A stretch of DNA of 64,000 nt from CAVOJY01 sp963696405 (GTDB taxonomy: Bacteria > Chloroflexota > Limnocylindria > Limnocylindrales > CSP1-4). Below, piece by piece: positions 17,156-26,983 of the stretch. Under the pieces are notes generated by a model. That model ran no database searches. It had not been told where the DNA came from and was given only the letters and a program-made list of their open reading frames with translations. A program made the translations under genes and the position numbers. Position 1 is the stretch's first letter. Every line of letters starts with the position of its first letter. The stretch spans positions 496,001 through 560,000 of the forward strand of contig CAVOJY010000005.1 in NCBI GenBank assembly GCA_963696405.1. Reading direction: 5' to 3'.

Positions 17156-17919
17156 TACTCCTTCCCTCCGGCCGTTCCCGCGGACGCTCCCCGGATGATG
17201 CCAAGCTGGCCCTTCTCGAGGTGCCTCGACCCGGGCGGTGCCTGCCGGAACTCGGTCTTGTAGGCCTGGAGCATCGCGTTCGCGCTCGGGTAGCCGATCC
17301 GGCGGCCATTGTTCTCGATGCACTGGCTCGCGATATCGACGAAGGAGAAGCCAGGCCACTCGATGGCTTCCCTGATCGCCTTGCGCATCGGTCCCTGGTG
17401 GTAGACGGTCGTCTTCGCATAGAAGGCCTGGTCGTTCGTGTTCACCAGGCCCTGCAGGTTGATCGACCCGTAGGTGGTTCCTCCGGGAGCCGAGATCGTC
17501 TTCGTGCCGAGCGGCGTGGTGGGGCCGGTCTGGCCGCCGGTCAGTCCGTAGATCTCGTTGTTGTTGCAGAGGACGGTGATGTTCGCGTTGCGCCGGATCG
17601 CGTGGAGGAGGTGGTTGCCGCCGATCGACGCCATGTCGCCGTCGCCGGCGACGACGATCACGTTCAGCTCCGGCCGGACGAGTTTGATGCCCTCCGCGAC
17701 CGGGAGCGTCCGGCCGTGGAGCGTGTACACCGAGTCGAAGCGCATGTAGGCGCCCATGCGCCCGGTGCAGCCGATGCCGGTCACGGTCACCGTGTTCGTG
17801 TGGTCCAGCCCGAGGTCGTCCATGACCATGGCCAGCTGGGTCATGATCAGGCCGATCCCGCAGCCGGGGCACCAGATGGTCGGGAAGATCTCTTCCTTGA
17901 TCCTGTCCCGGTAGGACAT
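17155..17919 (-). CDS. korB: 2-oxoacid:ferredoxin oxidoreductase, beta subunit (TPP-binding)
   Basis: The beta subunit carries thiamine diphosphate and decarboxylates 2-oxoacids to acyl-CoA, reducing ferredoxin. The 254-residue protein has the [4Fe-4S]-associated CPGCG motif at about residue 17 and the TPP/Mg motif GDGDMASIGG near residue 90. It also has NNNEIYGLTGGQ, a hallmark of KorB/PorB. The start MSYRDRIKEE at 17919 is preferred over an in-frame TTG at 17937. Substrate (2-oxoglutarate, pyruvate or branched-chain) is not resolved from sequence. Confidence 0.92.
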   Translation of the reverse strand: MSYRDRIKEEIFPTIWCPGCGIGLIMTQLAMVMDDLGLDHTNTVTVTGIGCTGRMGAYMRFDSVYTLHGRTLPVAEGIKLVRPELNVIVVAGDGDMASIGGNHLLHAIRRNANITVLCNNNEIYGLTGGQTGPTTPLGTKTISAPGGTTYGSINLQGLVNTNDQAFYAKTTVYHQGPMRKAIREAIEWPGFSFVDIASQCIENNGRRIGYPSANAMLQAYKTEFRQAPPGSRHLEKGQLGIIRGASAGTAGGKE

Positions 17920-17964
17920 CGTGCTGGAACCTCGCAATCTCGTGCCGCCGCTCCGCCGACCCCG

Positions 17965-19042
17965 TCAGGAGGCGGCGGCGGCCTCGACCAGCTCCTTGGG
18001 GAGCAGGCCGATCTTGTCGAGGCCCTCGCGGACGGCCTCGGAGCTCATGCGCCCGCCCAGGAGCGGGACGCGGTGGACACGGCGGAACAGGATGCGCTCG
18101 ATCACGTTGGCGTACTGCCCGTCGTTGCCCTCGATGACGATGAGGTGCTCGTACCGATCGGCGACCGCCTGCAGCTCCTTCTCGAGGACCGGCCAGATGC
18201 GGATGGGGCGGAAGAGGGCGTAGTGCGGGGCGAGCCACTGGCTGATCCGGCTCGTGATGCCGTAGGCGATGACGAGCGTGTCCGATGCCGTGTTCCAGCC
18301 GTGCTCGTAGAAGGCGTACCGCTCGGACACGTCGAGCCGCAGGTTCCTCGCCGCCTCGAACTGGCGGATGTACTCGTCGCCATCGGCGGTGGCGGGCTCG
18401 CCGTCGGCATACGTCAGGACGCCGCTGAAGAGGCGGATACCGCCCGATGCGAGCGGCTCCAGCGTGCGCCCCACGAGCGGGACGTCGATGGCGTCGAGAT
18501 CGACCACTTCGTTCAGGTGGGCCAGGAAGGCGTCGGACAGGAGCACGACCGGCGACTGGCTCTCCTCGGCCGCGTTGAAGGCGTGGATCGTGTACTCGAA
18601 GCACTCGGCGACGGAGGACGGGTAGAAGGCGAAGCTCGTGTAGTCCCCGGTGGAGCCGTAGCGGCACTGGTTGATGTCACCCTGTCCGGGCATGGTGGGC
18701 ATCCCGGTGCCGGGACCCACGCGCATGACGTTCACGAAGACGGTGGGGATGCCGACCTTGTGCGCGTAGCCCACGGCCTCCTGCATGAGGCAGAAGCCCG
18801 GGCCGGAGGTGGCGGTGAAGCTCTTCGCGCCGGCCAGGCTCGCCCCGAGGATCGCGTTGGCGCTCGCGATCTCGTCCTCGCACTGGAGGAACCGGAATTC
18901 GGGGTGATCGACAGCGTAAGGACGAGGCTCCCGCCAGGATCTCGCTCGAGGGGCTGATGGGGTACCCGGCGAAGAACGACGCTCCCGCCCGGACGGCGCC
19001 GAGGAGGACGGCCTCGTTCCCCTGGACCAGTCGCTTGGCCAT
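17965..19042 (-). pseudogene. korA: 2-oxoacid:ferredoxin oxidoreductase, alpha subunit, frameshifted
   Basis: The alpha subunit supplies the pyrimidine-binding and domain-II regions. The N-terminus MAKRLVQGNEAVLLGAVRAG with YPISPSSEI reads from the ATG at 19042 (AGGAG upstream). From about 18930 the family sequence continues in another frame (FRFLQCEDEIASANAI, then TSGPGF) through to 17965. One surplus base near 18920-18945 explains it; there is no in-frame stop. Corrected length is about 358 residues. It lies between the ferredoxin subunit and korB. Confidence 0.85.
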
Positions 19043-19054
19043 TCGTGCGTGCTC

Positions 19055-19490
19055 CTACGTCTGGTTGGCGCGATCGACCTGGCGGTCGCTCTCGAGGTCG
19101 GTGATGCCGCGGGTGGGGTCGATCCCCGCTACGGCCGGGCCACGGGCCACGTCCGGCAGCGGTCTTCCTGGGCCTCGCGGCGGTCGAGTCGCCGGCGCGC
19201 GGCGCGGGCCGGGCTGGGCCGACAGGTTCCCCGGCTGCCTCCCCGACCGCTCCGGTCGCGGTCGCCTCCGGGAGCACCTCGATGGCCAGATCGGGGCAGT
19301 AGCGCTCGCAGAGGCCGCAGCGGATGCAGTCCTCCACCTCGATGATCGCGTCGTGGGTGAGGACGAGCGAGTCCTTCGGACAGATCTCGATGCAGATGTT
19401 GCAGCGTTTGCACCAGTCGTCGACCCACCGGATGTTGACGTAGTCGATGATCGTCGGGGCGTGATGAACGCGCTGCTTGGTCGGGTACAG
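19055..19490 (-). pseudogene. korD: 2-oxoacid:ferredoxin oxidoreductase, ferredoxin (delta) subunit
   Basis: A small 2x[4Fe-4S] ferredoxin subunit: CKRCNICIEICP and CIRCGLCERYCP give eight Cys in classic spacing. It passes electrons from KorB to free ferredoxin. No ATG, GTG or TTG lies close upstream in frame. I use a CTG at 19490, so the start is uncertain. The frame carrying the Cys motifs runs into korA without a stop. A one-base correction between about 19070 and 19230 would end it at the TAG at 19055 (tail DLESDRQVDRANQT), two codons before the korA ribosome site. I treat it as a frameshifted real gene. Confidence 0.75.
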
Positions 19491-19883
19491 GATGCCCGTG
19501 GTGTTTCTCCCGTGGCCTAGACCCGCGCCGGTCGCACCGCGCGCCGCAGGGCGGGCTGTCCAGTCTACCGATTCCCCGCCATCGGCACCGTCGGCGGTGT
19601 CGATGGTCCGGTGATTCCCTCGTGGGCTGACTGCTGAGGGGACCGTGTGCTCCGACTGGTCCGCGATCCCGTGTCGGCCGAACTGTGGCCGCCGAGCCGT
19701 GCGCGGGACGCATGACCGGGAGCTCCGAGCACGGGGTCCCGGCCCGGCCCTTCCCGCCGGCGGAGACGCGGACGTGATTGGGCAGGCAGCGCCGGGCGCG
19801 GGAGCGCGGGCCTCGACGAGCGGGCGTTGGCGGGCAGACGCGGGCGGGCGTGCGGCGGCCGTCCAGCTGCTAGGCTCCCCGCG

Positions 19884-20885
19884 ATGCACCACCCCCGGGC
19901 GCTCGGCCTCGCCCTCGCCGTGACCGCCGCGATCAGTTTCGGTCTGGGACCGGTCCTCGCGAAGGGCCTGTTCGACGCCGGGCTGGGCTGGCTGGAGACG
20001 GTCTTCTGGCGGTTCGCCATCGGGGCGGTCGTGAGCTGGGTCTGGCTCCTGACGCGCCCTTCCAGCCGGCGGGCGCTGCGCGAACTCAGCCGCCATCGGT
20101 GGCTTGTCCTGGCCGTCATCGGCTCGATGATGGCGGCAACACGAGCGCCTACTACGCGGCCATTGAGCTCGTGCCGGTGTCCCTGGCAGCCCTCATCCAG
20201 GCGATCTATCCGGCGATCGTCGCTGTCCTGTCGTTGAGGTTCGGCCACATGGCGTCTGGTCCCCGTCCCTGGGTCGCCCTCGTCATGGCAATCGGAGGCG
20301 TCGCCCTCGTCATCGGAGGTTTCCAGGTCGGCGGGAGCGCGATGGGCATCGTGCTTGCGGTCCTCTCGCCCTTGATCTACGCGTTCGTGATGGTCTTCTC
20401 GGCCCAGATCGCCGGTGAACGGAGGGGCGCGACTGCGGCATCGCGGACGGGGGGCGGGCCAGACACGGACTCCGCGGTGGCCGCGGCGGTCATGCTCTCC
20501 GCCGCGACGGCGGCGCTGTTCCCGGTGTCGGTGGTGCTGGGCAGGCCCGTCGGGCCGACCGGCATCCCGACTGATCGCGTGGCCGAGCCTGCTCGTCCTT
20601 GGCTCGTCACGGGCGGGCTGGGCATGCAGGCGATGTACGCGGCGACTGCCCGGATCGGCGCCGCGCAGACCGCGCTGGTGGACACACTGGAGCCGGTGTC
20701 GGCGGTGATCCTGGCCGCCATCTTCCTCGGTGAGCAGCTCGGAGCCCGTGCAGATGCTGGGCGGCGCGATCGTGCTGGCCGGGGTGGTGCTCGCCCAGAC
20801 TGCGCCCCCCGGCGCACGCCAGGGGCCAATTCCTGCCGCGGATTCCGGCGAATCCGGCCTTCGCCGACGGCAATCGCGGAGGTAA
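19884..20885 (+). pseudogene. EamA/DMT-family transporter, two frameshifts
   Basis: A 10-helix drug/metabolite exporter of about 334 codons. The first EamA half begins MHHPRALGLALAVTAAISFG and the second half contains TARIGAAQTALVDTLEPV before a helix with GEQL. The frame changes at about 20130-20142 (one base missing) and about 20735-20745 (one base extra), then ends MLGGAIVLAGVVLAQTAPP and stops at 20885. The shifts cancel, so length is normal. Its substrate is unknown; amino-acid or metabolite efflux is common in the family. It diverges from the kor operon across a 390-bp gap (19491-19883) in which I see nothing else. Confidence 0.75.
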
Positions 20886-20927
20886 GCTGGCGCCCATCGG
20901 TTCCGCAGTGCCCGAAGGAGGAGGGAG

Positions 20928-22533
20928 ATGGCACAGGCTGCACCCCAGGAAGCCACGCTGGAGATCCGGAGTGAAACCCAGAAGCTGAAGCGGGGCCTGA
21001 CGCTCCTGCCGCTCGTCGGGATCATCTACTTCACAGTCTGCGGCGGCACGTTCGGCATTGAGTCGCTGTTCGGCTACGACGGCTCGGGACCGGGCCTTGG
21101 TCTCCTCATGCTCTTCGTGATCCCCATCATCTTCTCGGTGCCCATCATGCTGATGGTCAACGAGATGAACTCGATGATGCCGGTCGAGGGCGGCTACTAC
21201 CACTGGATCAAGCAGGCCTTCGGCCCGTTCGCCGGCTTCCTCGCTGGGTGGATGAACCTCGTCGTCTCCTGGCTGGATGCGTCGATCTACCCCGTGCTGG
21301 CGGCGGCCTACCTGGCCTACTTCCTGCCCGCGCTCAACGACGGGGCCACGCTCGGCGGCATCGAGATCCCAGGTCCGACGCTCTCGTTCCTCATCGGGGC
21401 CGTGCTCATCTGGGCCATCACAGCCCTCCAGGTGCGGGGTGCGCGTCTCACCGGCCTGACCGCCAACTGGGTGGGGGTCATCATCCTCATCCCGCTTGGC
21501 CTCATGACGCTCCTCGGGATCTACAACTGGATCCAGGCCGGCCTCAGCACGTCCCTGCCCTTCCTGCCCGGGGGTGAGGACGTCACGACCGAAACGCTCA
21601 CGAGCGCGTTCGGCCTGGGCCTGTGGGTCGCGATGTGGAACTTCATGGGTTTCGAGCTGGCCACGGTCGCCGGCGATGAGATCGTCAACCCAAAGCGCAC
21701 CTACCCGCGGGCAATGGTGATCGTCCTCCTGCTGGCGATCGCGACCTACCTGCTTCCCGTGTTCGCCGGGCTCTACGGCGGTGCCGGCGCGGACGGCCGG
21801 TACCTGCTGTGGGGCGTGGAGGCGACCGAGGACTACACCATCGGCACCTACATGGAGGAGGCCGGGGTCAGCCCCGAACAGCTCGACGCGTGGGGCGTCG
21901 ACCCGGAGGGCTCAAGCGGCTGGTACATGCCCGAGATCGCGACCGCGGTGGGCGAGCAGGCCGCCGGGCCTGACAGCCCGCTCCCGGGGCTGCTGGGCGG
22001 CATGATGACCATCGCCGCCGCGCTCGCCATGATCGGGCTCTTCATCGGCAACAGCCTGGGCGCCTCGCGGATCCCGTTCGCCCTGTCGGAGGATGGCATG
22101 ATGCCCACCTGGCTCGTCCGGGTCAGCCCGCGCTACGGGACCCCATGGGTGGCCATCATCGTGGCCGGCGTCATCTACACGATCTTCGCCACGAACGCCT
22201 TCGCCTTCCTGGTCGTGGCGGATGTCTTCCTGAACACGCTCGTCCTCGTAGCGTGCTTCTTTGCGCTGTGGGTCCTCCGCCGCAGGATCCCGGACGTGCC
22301 GCGGAAGAAGGATTCCGGGAGGCTACGTCGGGCTGGCCCTGGTGACGCTCGGACCGCTGGCCGTGCTGGCCGTGGCGGTCTACAGCCAGGTCAACGACGA
22401 GGGCTGGGCGTCGATCGGGCTCGGCCTCGCGGCGATCGTCGTCGGCGCGCTGCTCTACTACCCGATCAGGCGGTTCATCAAGCCCGGCATCCCGGACGTC
22501 GATCCGTTCCAGACGGGCATGGGCCCCGCGTGA
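20928..22533 (+). pseudogene. APC-superfamily amino acid/polyamine permease, C-terminal frameshift
   Basis: A 12-helix permease of about 534 codons with the APC signature around GGTFGIESLFGYDGSGPG and VEGGYYHWIKQAFGPFAGFL. A large extracytoplasmic insertion of about 70 residues (rich in Asp, Glu and Gly) follows helix 7. The ATG has a strong AAGGAGGAG site. At about 22305-22312 an extra base moves the last two helices (GYVGLALVTLGPLAVLAVAV) to another frame, ending at 22533. It starts the island of transaminases and AORs, so it probably imports their substrate: an amino acid, putrescine or GABA. That substrate is inferred from context. Confidence 0.85.
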
Positions 22534-22624
22534 CGTTCTCCCCGAGGCCCGGCGAGTACCGGGCCGCGGGGCCATTGCCAACCGACGAGCCGGCAGCGTG
22601 ACCGGCAGAAACGGGAGGTTCCGC

Positions 22625-23842
22625 ATGAAGGTGCTCCTTGTCGGCGTGGGCGGGGTCGGCGAGGCCATCGCCGTGATCGCCCAGGACAAGCCCTGGCTGG
22701 AGAAGATGGTCCTGGCGGACATCAGCCCCGAGCGGGTCGAGGAGGTGCGAAAGAAGCTGGGGTTTCCTGGGAAGTTCGTGGCGGAGCGGGTCGACGCAAG
22801 TGACCGGGCGCAGGTGGCGGGCCTGGCCCGACGGCATGGCGTGGACCTCGTCATGAATGCCGTCGAGCCGCTCTTCAACGAGCCGATCTTCGACGCCGCC
22901 TACGAAGCCGGCTGCGCCTACATGGACATGGCCATGACGCTGTCGGCGCCGCATCCGGAGCGGCCGCTGGAGGAGTGCGGCGTCAAGCTCGGCGACTACC
23001 AGTTCGAGCGCGCGGCGAAGTGGGAGGAGAAGGGCCTCCTGGCCCTCGTCGGCATGGGCGTCGAGCCCGGCATGGCCGATGTCTTCGCGAAGTACGCGGA
23101 GAAGCACCTCTTCGACCGGATCGACGAGATCGGCATCCGGGACGGCGCGAACCTCGAGGTGCGAGGCTACGAGTTCGCCCCGAACTTCTCGATCTGGACC
23201 ACCATCGAGGAGTGCCTGAACCCACCCGTGATCTGGGAGAAGGACCGCGGCTGGTACACCACGGCGCCGTTCTCCGAGCCGGAGGTCTTCGACTTCCCGG
23301 AGGGCATCGGGCCGCAGGAGTGCGTGAACGTCGAGCACGAGGAGGTCCTGCTCGTGCCGCGCTGGGTGAAGACCGCGCGCGTCACCTTCAAGTACGGCCT
23401 CGGCGACGAGTTCATCAAGGTTCTCAAGACGATCAAGATGCTCGGGCTCGACAACAAGAACAAGATCCGCGTCGGCAGGGTGGAGGTGGCGCCGCGGGAC
23501 GTCGTCGCGGCCTGCCTGCCCGACCCTGCGCACCTGGGCGACCGGATGTTCGGCAAGACGTGCGCCGGCACCTGGGTGAAGGGTGCCAAGGACGGCAAGC
23601 CCCGCGAGGTCTACCTCTACCAGGTTGCAGACAACGAGACGTGCATGAAGCGGTACGGCGTCCAGGCGGTGGTCTGGCAGACGGCGGTCAACCCGGTGAT
23701 CGCCATGGAACTGCTCGACACGGGTGCCTGGAAGGGCACCGGGGTCCTCGGGCCGGAGGCCTTCGACCCCGATCCCTTCATGGAGCTCATGCCGACATAC
23801 GACTTCCCGTACGGCATCCGCGAGATGGGCCAGGGAGGATGA
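22625..23842 (+). CDS. Saccharopine-dehydrogenase-family oxidoreductase
   Basis: A 405-residue NAD(P)-dependent enzyme. The Rossmann motif VGVGGVGEAIAVIA lies at the extreme N-terminus and EPGMADVFAKYAEK about residue 170. The family includes saccharopine reductase and carboxy(nor)spermidine dehydrogenase, which interconvert an imine-linked amino acid and an amine or aldehyde. The ATG at 22625 has GGGAGG six bases before it and is preferred over an upstream GTG at 22598. It lies only 4 bp before a putrescine-type transaminase, so a polyamine or lysine-derived substrate is likely. Sequence alone does not decide which. Confidence 0.8.
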   Translation: MKVLLVGVGGVGEAIAVIAQDKPWLEKMVLADISPERVEEVRKKLGFPGKFVAERVDASDRAQVAGLARRHGVDLVMNAVEPLFNEPIFDAAYEAGCAYMDMAMTLSAPHPERPLEECGVKLGDYQFERAAKWEEKGLLALVGMGVEPGMADVFAKYAEKHLFDRIDEIGIRDGANLEVRGYEFAPNFSIWTTIEECLNPPVIWEKDRGWYTTAPFSEPEVFDFPEGIGPQECVNVEHEEVLLVPRWVKTARVTFKYGLGDEFIKVLKTIKMLGLDNKNKIRVGRVEVAPRDVVAACLPDPAHLGDRMFGKTCAGTWVKGAKDGKPREVYLYQVADNETCMKRYGVQAVVWQTAVNPVIAMELLDTGAWKGTGVLGPEAFDPDPFMELMPTYDFPYGIREMGQGG

Positions 23843-23846
23843 CGCG

Positions 23847-25208
23847 ATGACCCGGGGACTCGGAGAGGCCGAGGCCTACTCCGCGAAGTGGCTTGACATC
23901 ATCCAGAAGCCCGAGGTCACCGAGGCCGAGGGCAAGGAGATCATCTCTGAGTCGCTCGTCAACTTCGCCGAGCACTTCAACCGTGGCTGGCTCGACTACC
24001 GCAAGTCGGTCACCGAGGCGGGCGACTGGGCGGTAACCGAGTGGACGGGCTCGGGCGCGGTGTTCCGCGACGTCCTGGGGCGCGAGTATCTCGACTGCCT
24101 GGGCGGCTACGGGCTCCTCTCCCACGGCTGGGCGAACCCGGAGGTCGTGGACGCGGTCCGCGCGCAGCTCACCCTGCGCACCCCCATGCCGAGCCAGGAG
24201 CTCATCGACCCGCTGCGGGGCGTGCTGGCGCGGCTCATGGCGCTCATCACGCCGGGCGACATCAAGTACAGCTTCTTCTGCGCGAGCGGCACTGAGGCGG
24301 TGGAAGGCGCGATCAAGCTCGCCAAGCTCTACACGAAGAAGAACGGGTTCATCGTTGCCGTGAAGGCCTTCCACGGCAAGACGATGGGCTCGCTCAGCAT
24401 GATGGGCAAGGGGGACTACCGGAAGCCGCCCGGGATGCTCTACGGCGGTCCCGTCTACCACGTCCCGTACGGCGACGCGGATGCCGTGGAGAGGCAACTC
24501 GACATCTGCCAGGGGGTCGGCATCGACATCGCCGCGGTCCTCATGGAGCCGATCCAGGGCGAGGCCGGGGCGATCGTGCCCCCGGACGACTTCTGGCCGC
24601 GGCTCCGCGAGATGACGAAGCGGTACGGCGTGCTGCTCATCGCCGACGAGGTCCAGACGGGTTTCGGCCGCACCGGCAAGCTCTGGGGCGTGGACCACTG
24701 GGACGTGGCGCCGGACATCATCGCCACCGCGAAGTCCATGGGCGGCGGCGTGATGCCGATCAGCGCGTTCTGCTCGACCGAAGAGATCTGGCAGCCCATG
24801 ATGGATCCCAACCCCTTCATCCACACCACGACCACGGGCGGCGGGGCGCTCGCCTGCAGCGCCGCCATCGCCCAGATCCATTTCACCCTCCGCGAGCGGC
24901 TCTGGGAGCAGGCGGCCGCCAAGGGCGCCTACCTCATTCCCAAGCTCGAGGCGCTCGCCGCCGAGTACCCGCAGATCTACGAGAGCATCACCGGCCGGGG
25001 CCTGCTCATCGGCCAGCACTTCATCGACCCCGAGGTCGGCTACAAGGTCGCCGCAGGCCTCTTCAAGCGCGGCGTGCTCGTCGCGGGCACGCTCACCAGC
25101 GCGCACACGATCCGCATCGAGCCGCCGCTCGTCATCACCTACGAGCAGATCGACGCCGTGCTCGACCGGCTGGCCGACACGCTGAAGGAGGTCAGCAGGA
25201 CGATCTGA
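23847..25208 (+). CDS. patA: Putrescine aminotransferase-like class III transaminase
   Basis: A PLP class III transaminase of 453 residues that resembles E. coli PatA/YgjG along its length. Matching segments include YLDCLGGYGLLSHG, SQELIDPLRGVLARL, KYSFFCASGTEAVEGAIKLA, ADEVQTGFGRTGKLW and FIHTTTTGGGALAC, plus VAGTLTSAHTIRIEPPL. The Schiff-base Lys lies in IATAKSMGGGVMP. PatA converts putrescine and 2-oxoglutarate to 4-aminobutanal and glutamate. The start is set by a GGAGG before the ATG at 23847. It sits between the dehydrogenase and a GABA-type transaminase. Other diamines such as cadaverine are possible substrates. Confidence 0.82.
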   Translation: MTRGLGEAEAYSAKWLDIIQKPEVTEAEGKEIISESLVNFAEHFNRGWLDYRKSVTEAGDWAVTEWTGSGAVFRDVLGREYLDCLGGYGLLSHGWANPEVVDAVRAQLTLRTPMPSQELIDPLRGVLARLMALITPGDIKYSFFCASGTEAVEGAIKLAKLYTKKNGFIVAVKAFHGKTMGSLSMMGKGDYRKPPGMLYGGPVYHVPYGDADAVERQLDICQGVGIDIAAVLMEPIQGEAGAIVPPDDFWPRLREMTKRYGVLLIADEVQTGFGRTGKLWGVDHWDVAPDIIATAKSMGGGVMPISAFCSTEEIWQPMMDPNPFIHTTTTGGGALACSAAIAQIHFTLRERLWEQAAAKGAYLIPKLEALAAEYPQIYESITGRGLLIGQHFIDPEVGYKVAAGLFKRGVLVAGTLTSAHTIRIEPPLVITYEQIDAVLDRLADTLKEVSRTI

Positions 25209-25272
25209 CCGGCCCGGTCTGGGCCGCCCCTCGCCCGACAGGCCTGGCGCGGCGCTCAGGCGACGTCGATTT

Positions 25273-25484
25273 CCGCCAGATATCGCCCTGGGCAATGGTA
25301 TCCACAGAAGCCCGCCCGCCGGGGAAGGCGCCGGCGCCGGCCGGGGGGCGCACCGCGCCGACACGCCTGCGTCCCGAGTTCAGACGGCTTCGACAGGCGG
25401 CCGCCTCGCGCGCGCTGCCGGCCGGCCGCGGCTCCAACCTGGCCTCCGCCCCTTCATACCAACGCTGCTGGCGGTATCTGGCGG
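25273..25484. repeat. 212-bp MITE-like inverted-repeat element
   Basis: The ends CCGCCAGATATCGCC and GGCGGTATCTGGCGG are inverted copies matching at 14 of 15 positions, with weaker pairing continuing inward to a shared TGGTAT. It lies within the 414-bp gene-free gap between patA and the next transaminase. A related CCACCAGATAGCG arm occurs near 38054. No transposase is inside. I read it as a non-autonomous mobile remnant; a structured RNA is the alternative. Confidence 0.5.
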
Positions 25485-25622
25485 GCAAACGCCTCGGCTC
25501 CGGCACCTCGGCCGCGACGGCGAGGTCCCGCCCCAGCCGACGCACGGGGCGGCCATTCCCATCCCGCTACAATCCGGGAGACGAAGCCGCCGCCCGGCGA
25601 CCCACCTGGACTGGAGTGCGAG

Positions 25623-26954
25623 ATGACCACCATCGCCTCGCCCGTCGCCGAACCCGGCGGCGGCCCGGCACTCCCCGACCGCAGCGTCGTGCCCGACGTC
25701 TGGAGCCGCTACACGAACGTCGTGGTGGACCACGGCGAGGGCTCGTGGCTCGTCTCCGTGGAGGGAGACCGGTTCCTCGACTACAGCTCGGGGATCGGCG
25801 TCACGAATACCGGCCACGCGCACCCGCGTGTCGTGCGGGCGATCCAGGAACAGGCCGCACGCCTGCTCCACGGGCAGCAGAACATCGTCTACCACGAGGC
25901 GGGGCTGCGGCTGTATGAGCGGCTCACCCACCTCCTTCCGGGCGACGGCTGGGGCGCGTTCCTCTCGAACAGCGGGGCGGAGGCGGTCGAGGCGGCGGTC
26001 AAGCTGGCGAAGGTCGCCACCGGGCGGCCGGTGATCGTCGTCTTCCAGGGCGGCTTCCACGGCCGGACGCAGATGGCGGCGGCGATGACGTCCTCGCGGG
26101 TGACCGTCCGCGGCGACGCGGAGCCGCTGCCGGGACCGATCTACCGCACGGCGTTCCCGTACTGCTACCGGGCGCCCGGGGGCCCGCACCCCATCGACGC
26201 CTGCACCTGCGACTGGGAGGAGCAGCTCGAAACGCTCTTCGCGCAGCTCGTCTACCCGAAGAACGTCGCGGCGATCGTGGTCGAGCCGGTGATCGGCGAG
26301 GGCGGGTACATCGTGCCGCCGCCCGGCTTCCTGCCCCGCCTGCGCGAGATCACGCGGGACCACGGGATCCTCCTCGTGGCGGACGAGGTCCAGACCGGCT
26401 TCGGCCGAACCGGCGAGCTGTTCGCGGTCCGCCACTGGGGCGTCGAGCCGGACATCCTGATCATGGCCAAGGGGCTCGCCTCGGGACTGCCCTTGTCGGG
26501 CATCATCGCCCGGCGCGAACTGATCGACCGGTGGTCGCCCGGCGCCCACGGCGGGACCTACGGCGGCAATGTCGTCGCCTGCGCGGCAGCGAACGCCACC
26601 ATCGACGTGATCGAGGAGGAAGGGCTCGTCGCGAACGCCCGCGAGCGCGGCCGGCAGCTCCTGGCTGGCCTGCGCGCCCTGCAGCCCGGCTTCCCGGCCC
26701 TGGGCGACGTGCGCGGGCTCGGGTGCATGGTGGGGCTCGAGTTCGTGAAGCCCGGCGAGGGAGACGGACGCCGCCCCAACCCCGAGGCGGTGAAGGCCGT
26801 CCTCGCCGCGGCGCTCGAGCGGCGCCTGATCCTCCTGTCGGCGGGCACCTGGGGCCAGGTCGTGCGCCTGATCCCACCGCTCGTGACAACGCGCGACGAA
26901 GTTGACCTGGCGCTCGCGATCATGGCCGACGCCCTTGGCGCGACGAGGGGATGA
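25623..26954 (+). CDS. gabT: 4-aminobutyrate-type aminotransferase
   Basis: A 443-residue class III transaminase of the GabT/acetylornithine group. Landmarks are FLDYSSGIGVTNTGHAHPRV, FLSNSGAEAVEAAVKLA, GGFHGRTQMA, ADEVQTGFGRTGEL, the PLP-Lys segment LIMAKGLASGLPLSG and HGGTYGGNVVAC. GABA transaminase makes succinate semialdehyde. In this island its substrate could be the 4-aminobutyrate produced after PatA. GGAG lies before the ATG at 25623. The stop is 30 bp before the first AOR. Activity on beta-alanine or ornithine cannot be excluded. Confidence 0.82.
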   Translation: MTTIASPVAEPGGGPALPDRSVVPDVWSRYTNVVVDHGEGSWLVSVEGDRFLDYSSGIGVTNTGHAHPRVVRAIQEQAARLLHGQQNIVYHEAGLRLYERLTHLLPGDGWGAFLSNSGAEAVEAAVKLAKVATGRPVIVVFQGGFHGRTQMAAAMTSSRVTVRGDAEPLPGPIYRTAFPYCYRAPGGPHPIDACTCDWEEQLETLFAQLVYPKNVAAIVVEPVIGEGGYIVPPPGFLPRLREITRDHGILLVADEVQTGFGRTGELFAVRHWGVEPDILIMAKGLASGLPLSGIIARRELIDRWSPGAHGGTYGGNVVACAAANATIDVIEEEGLVANARERGRQLLAGLRALQPGFPALGDVRGLGCMVGLEFVKPGEGDGRRPNPEAVKAVLAAALERRLILLSAGTWGQVVRLIPPLVTTRDEVDLALAIMADALGATRG

Positions 26955-26983
26955 CCGAGATGGAGACTGGAGGAGGGAACCGA

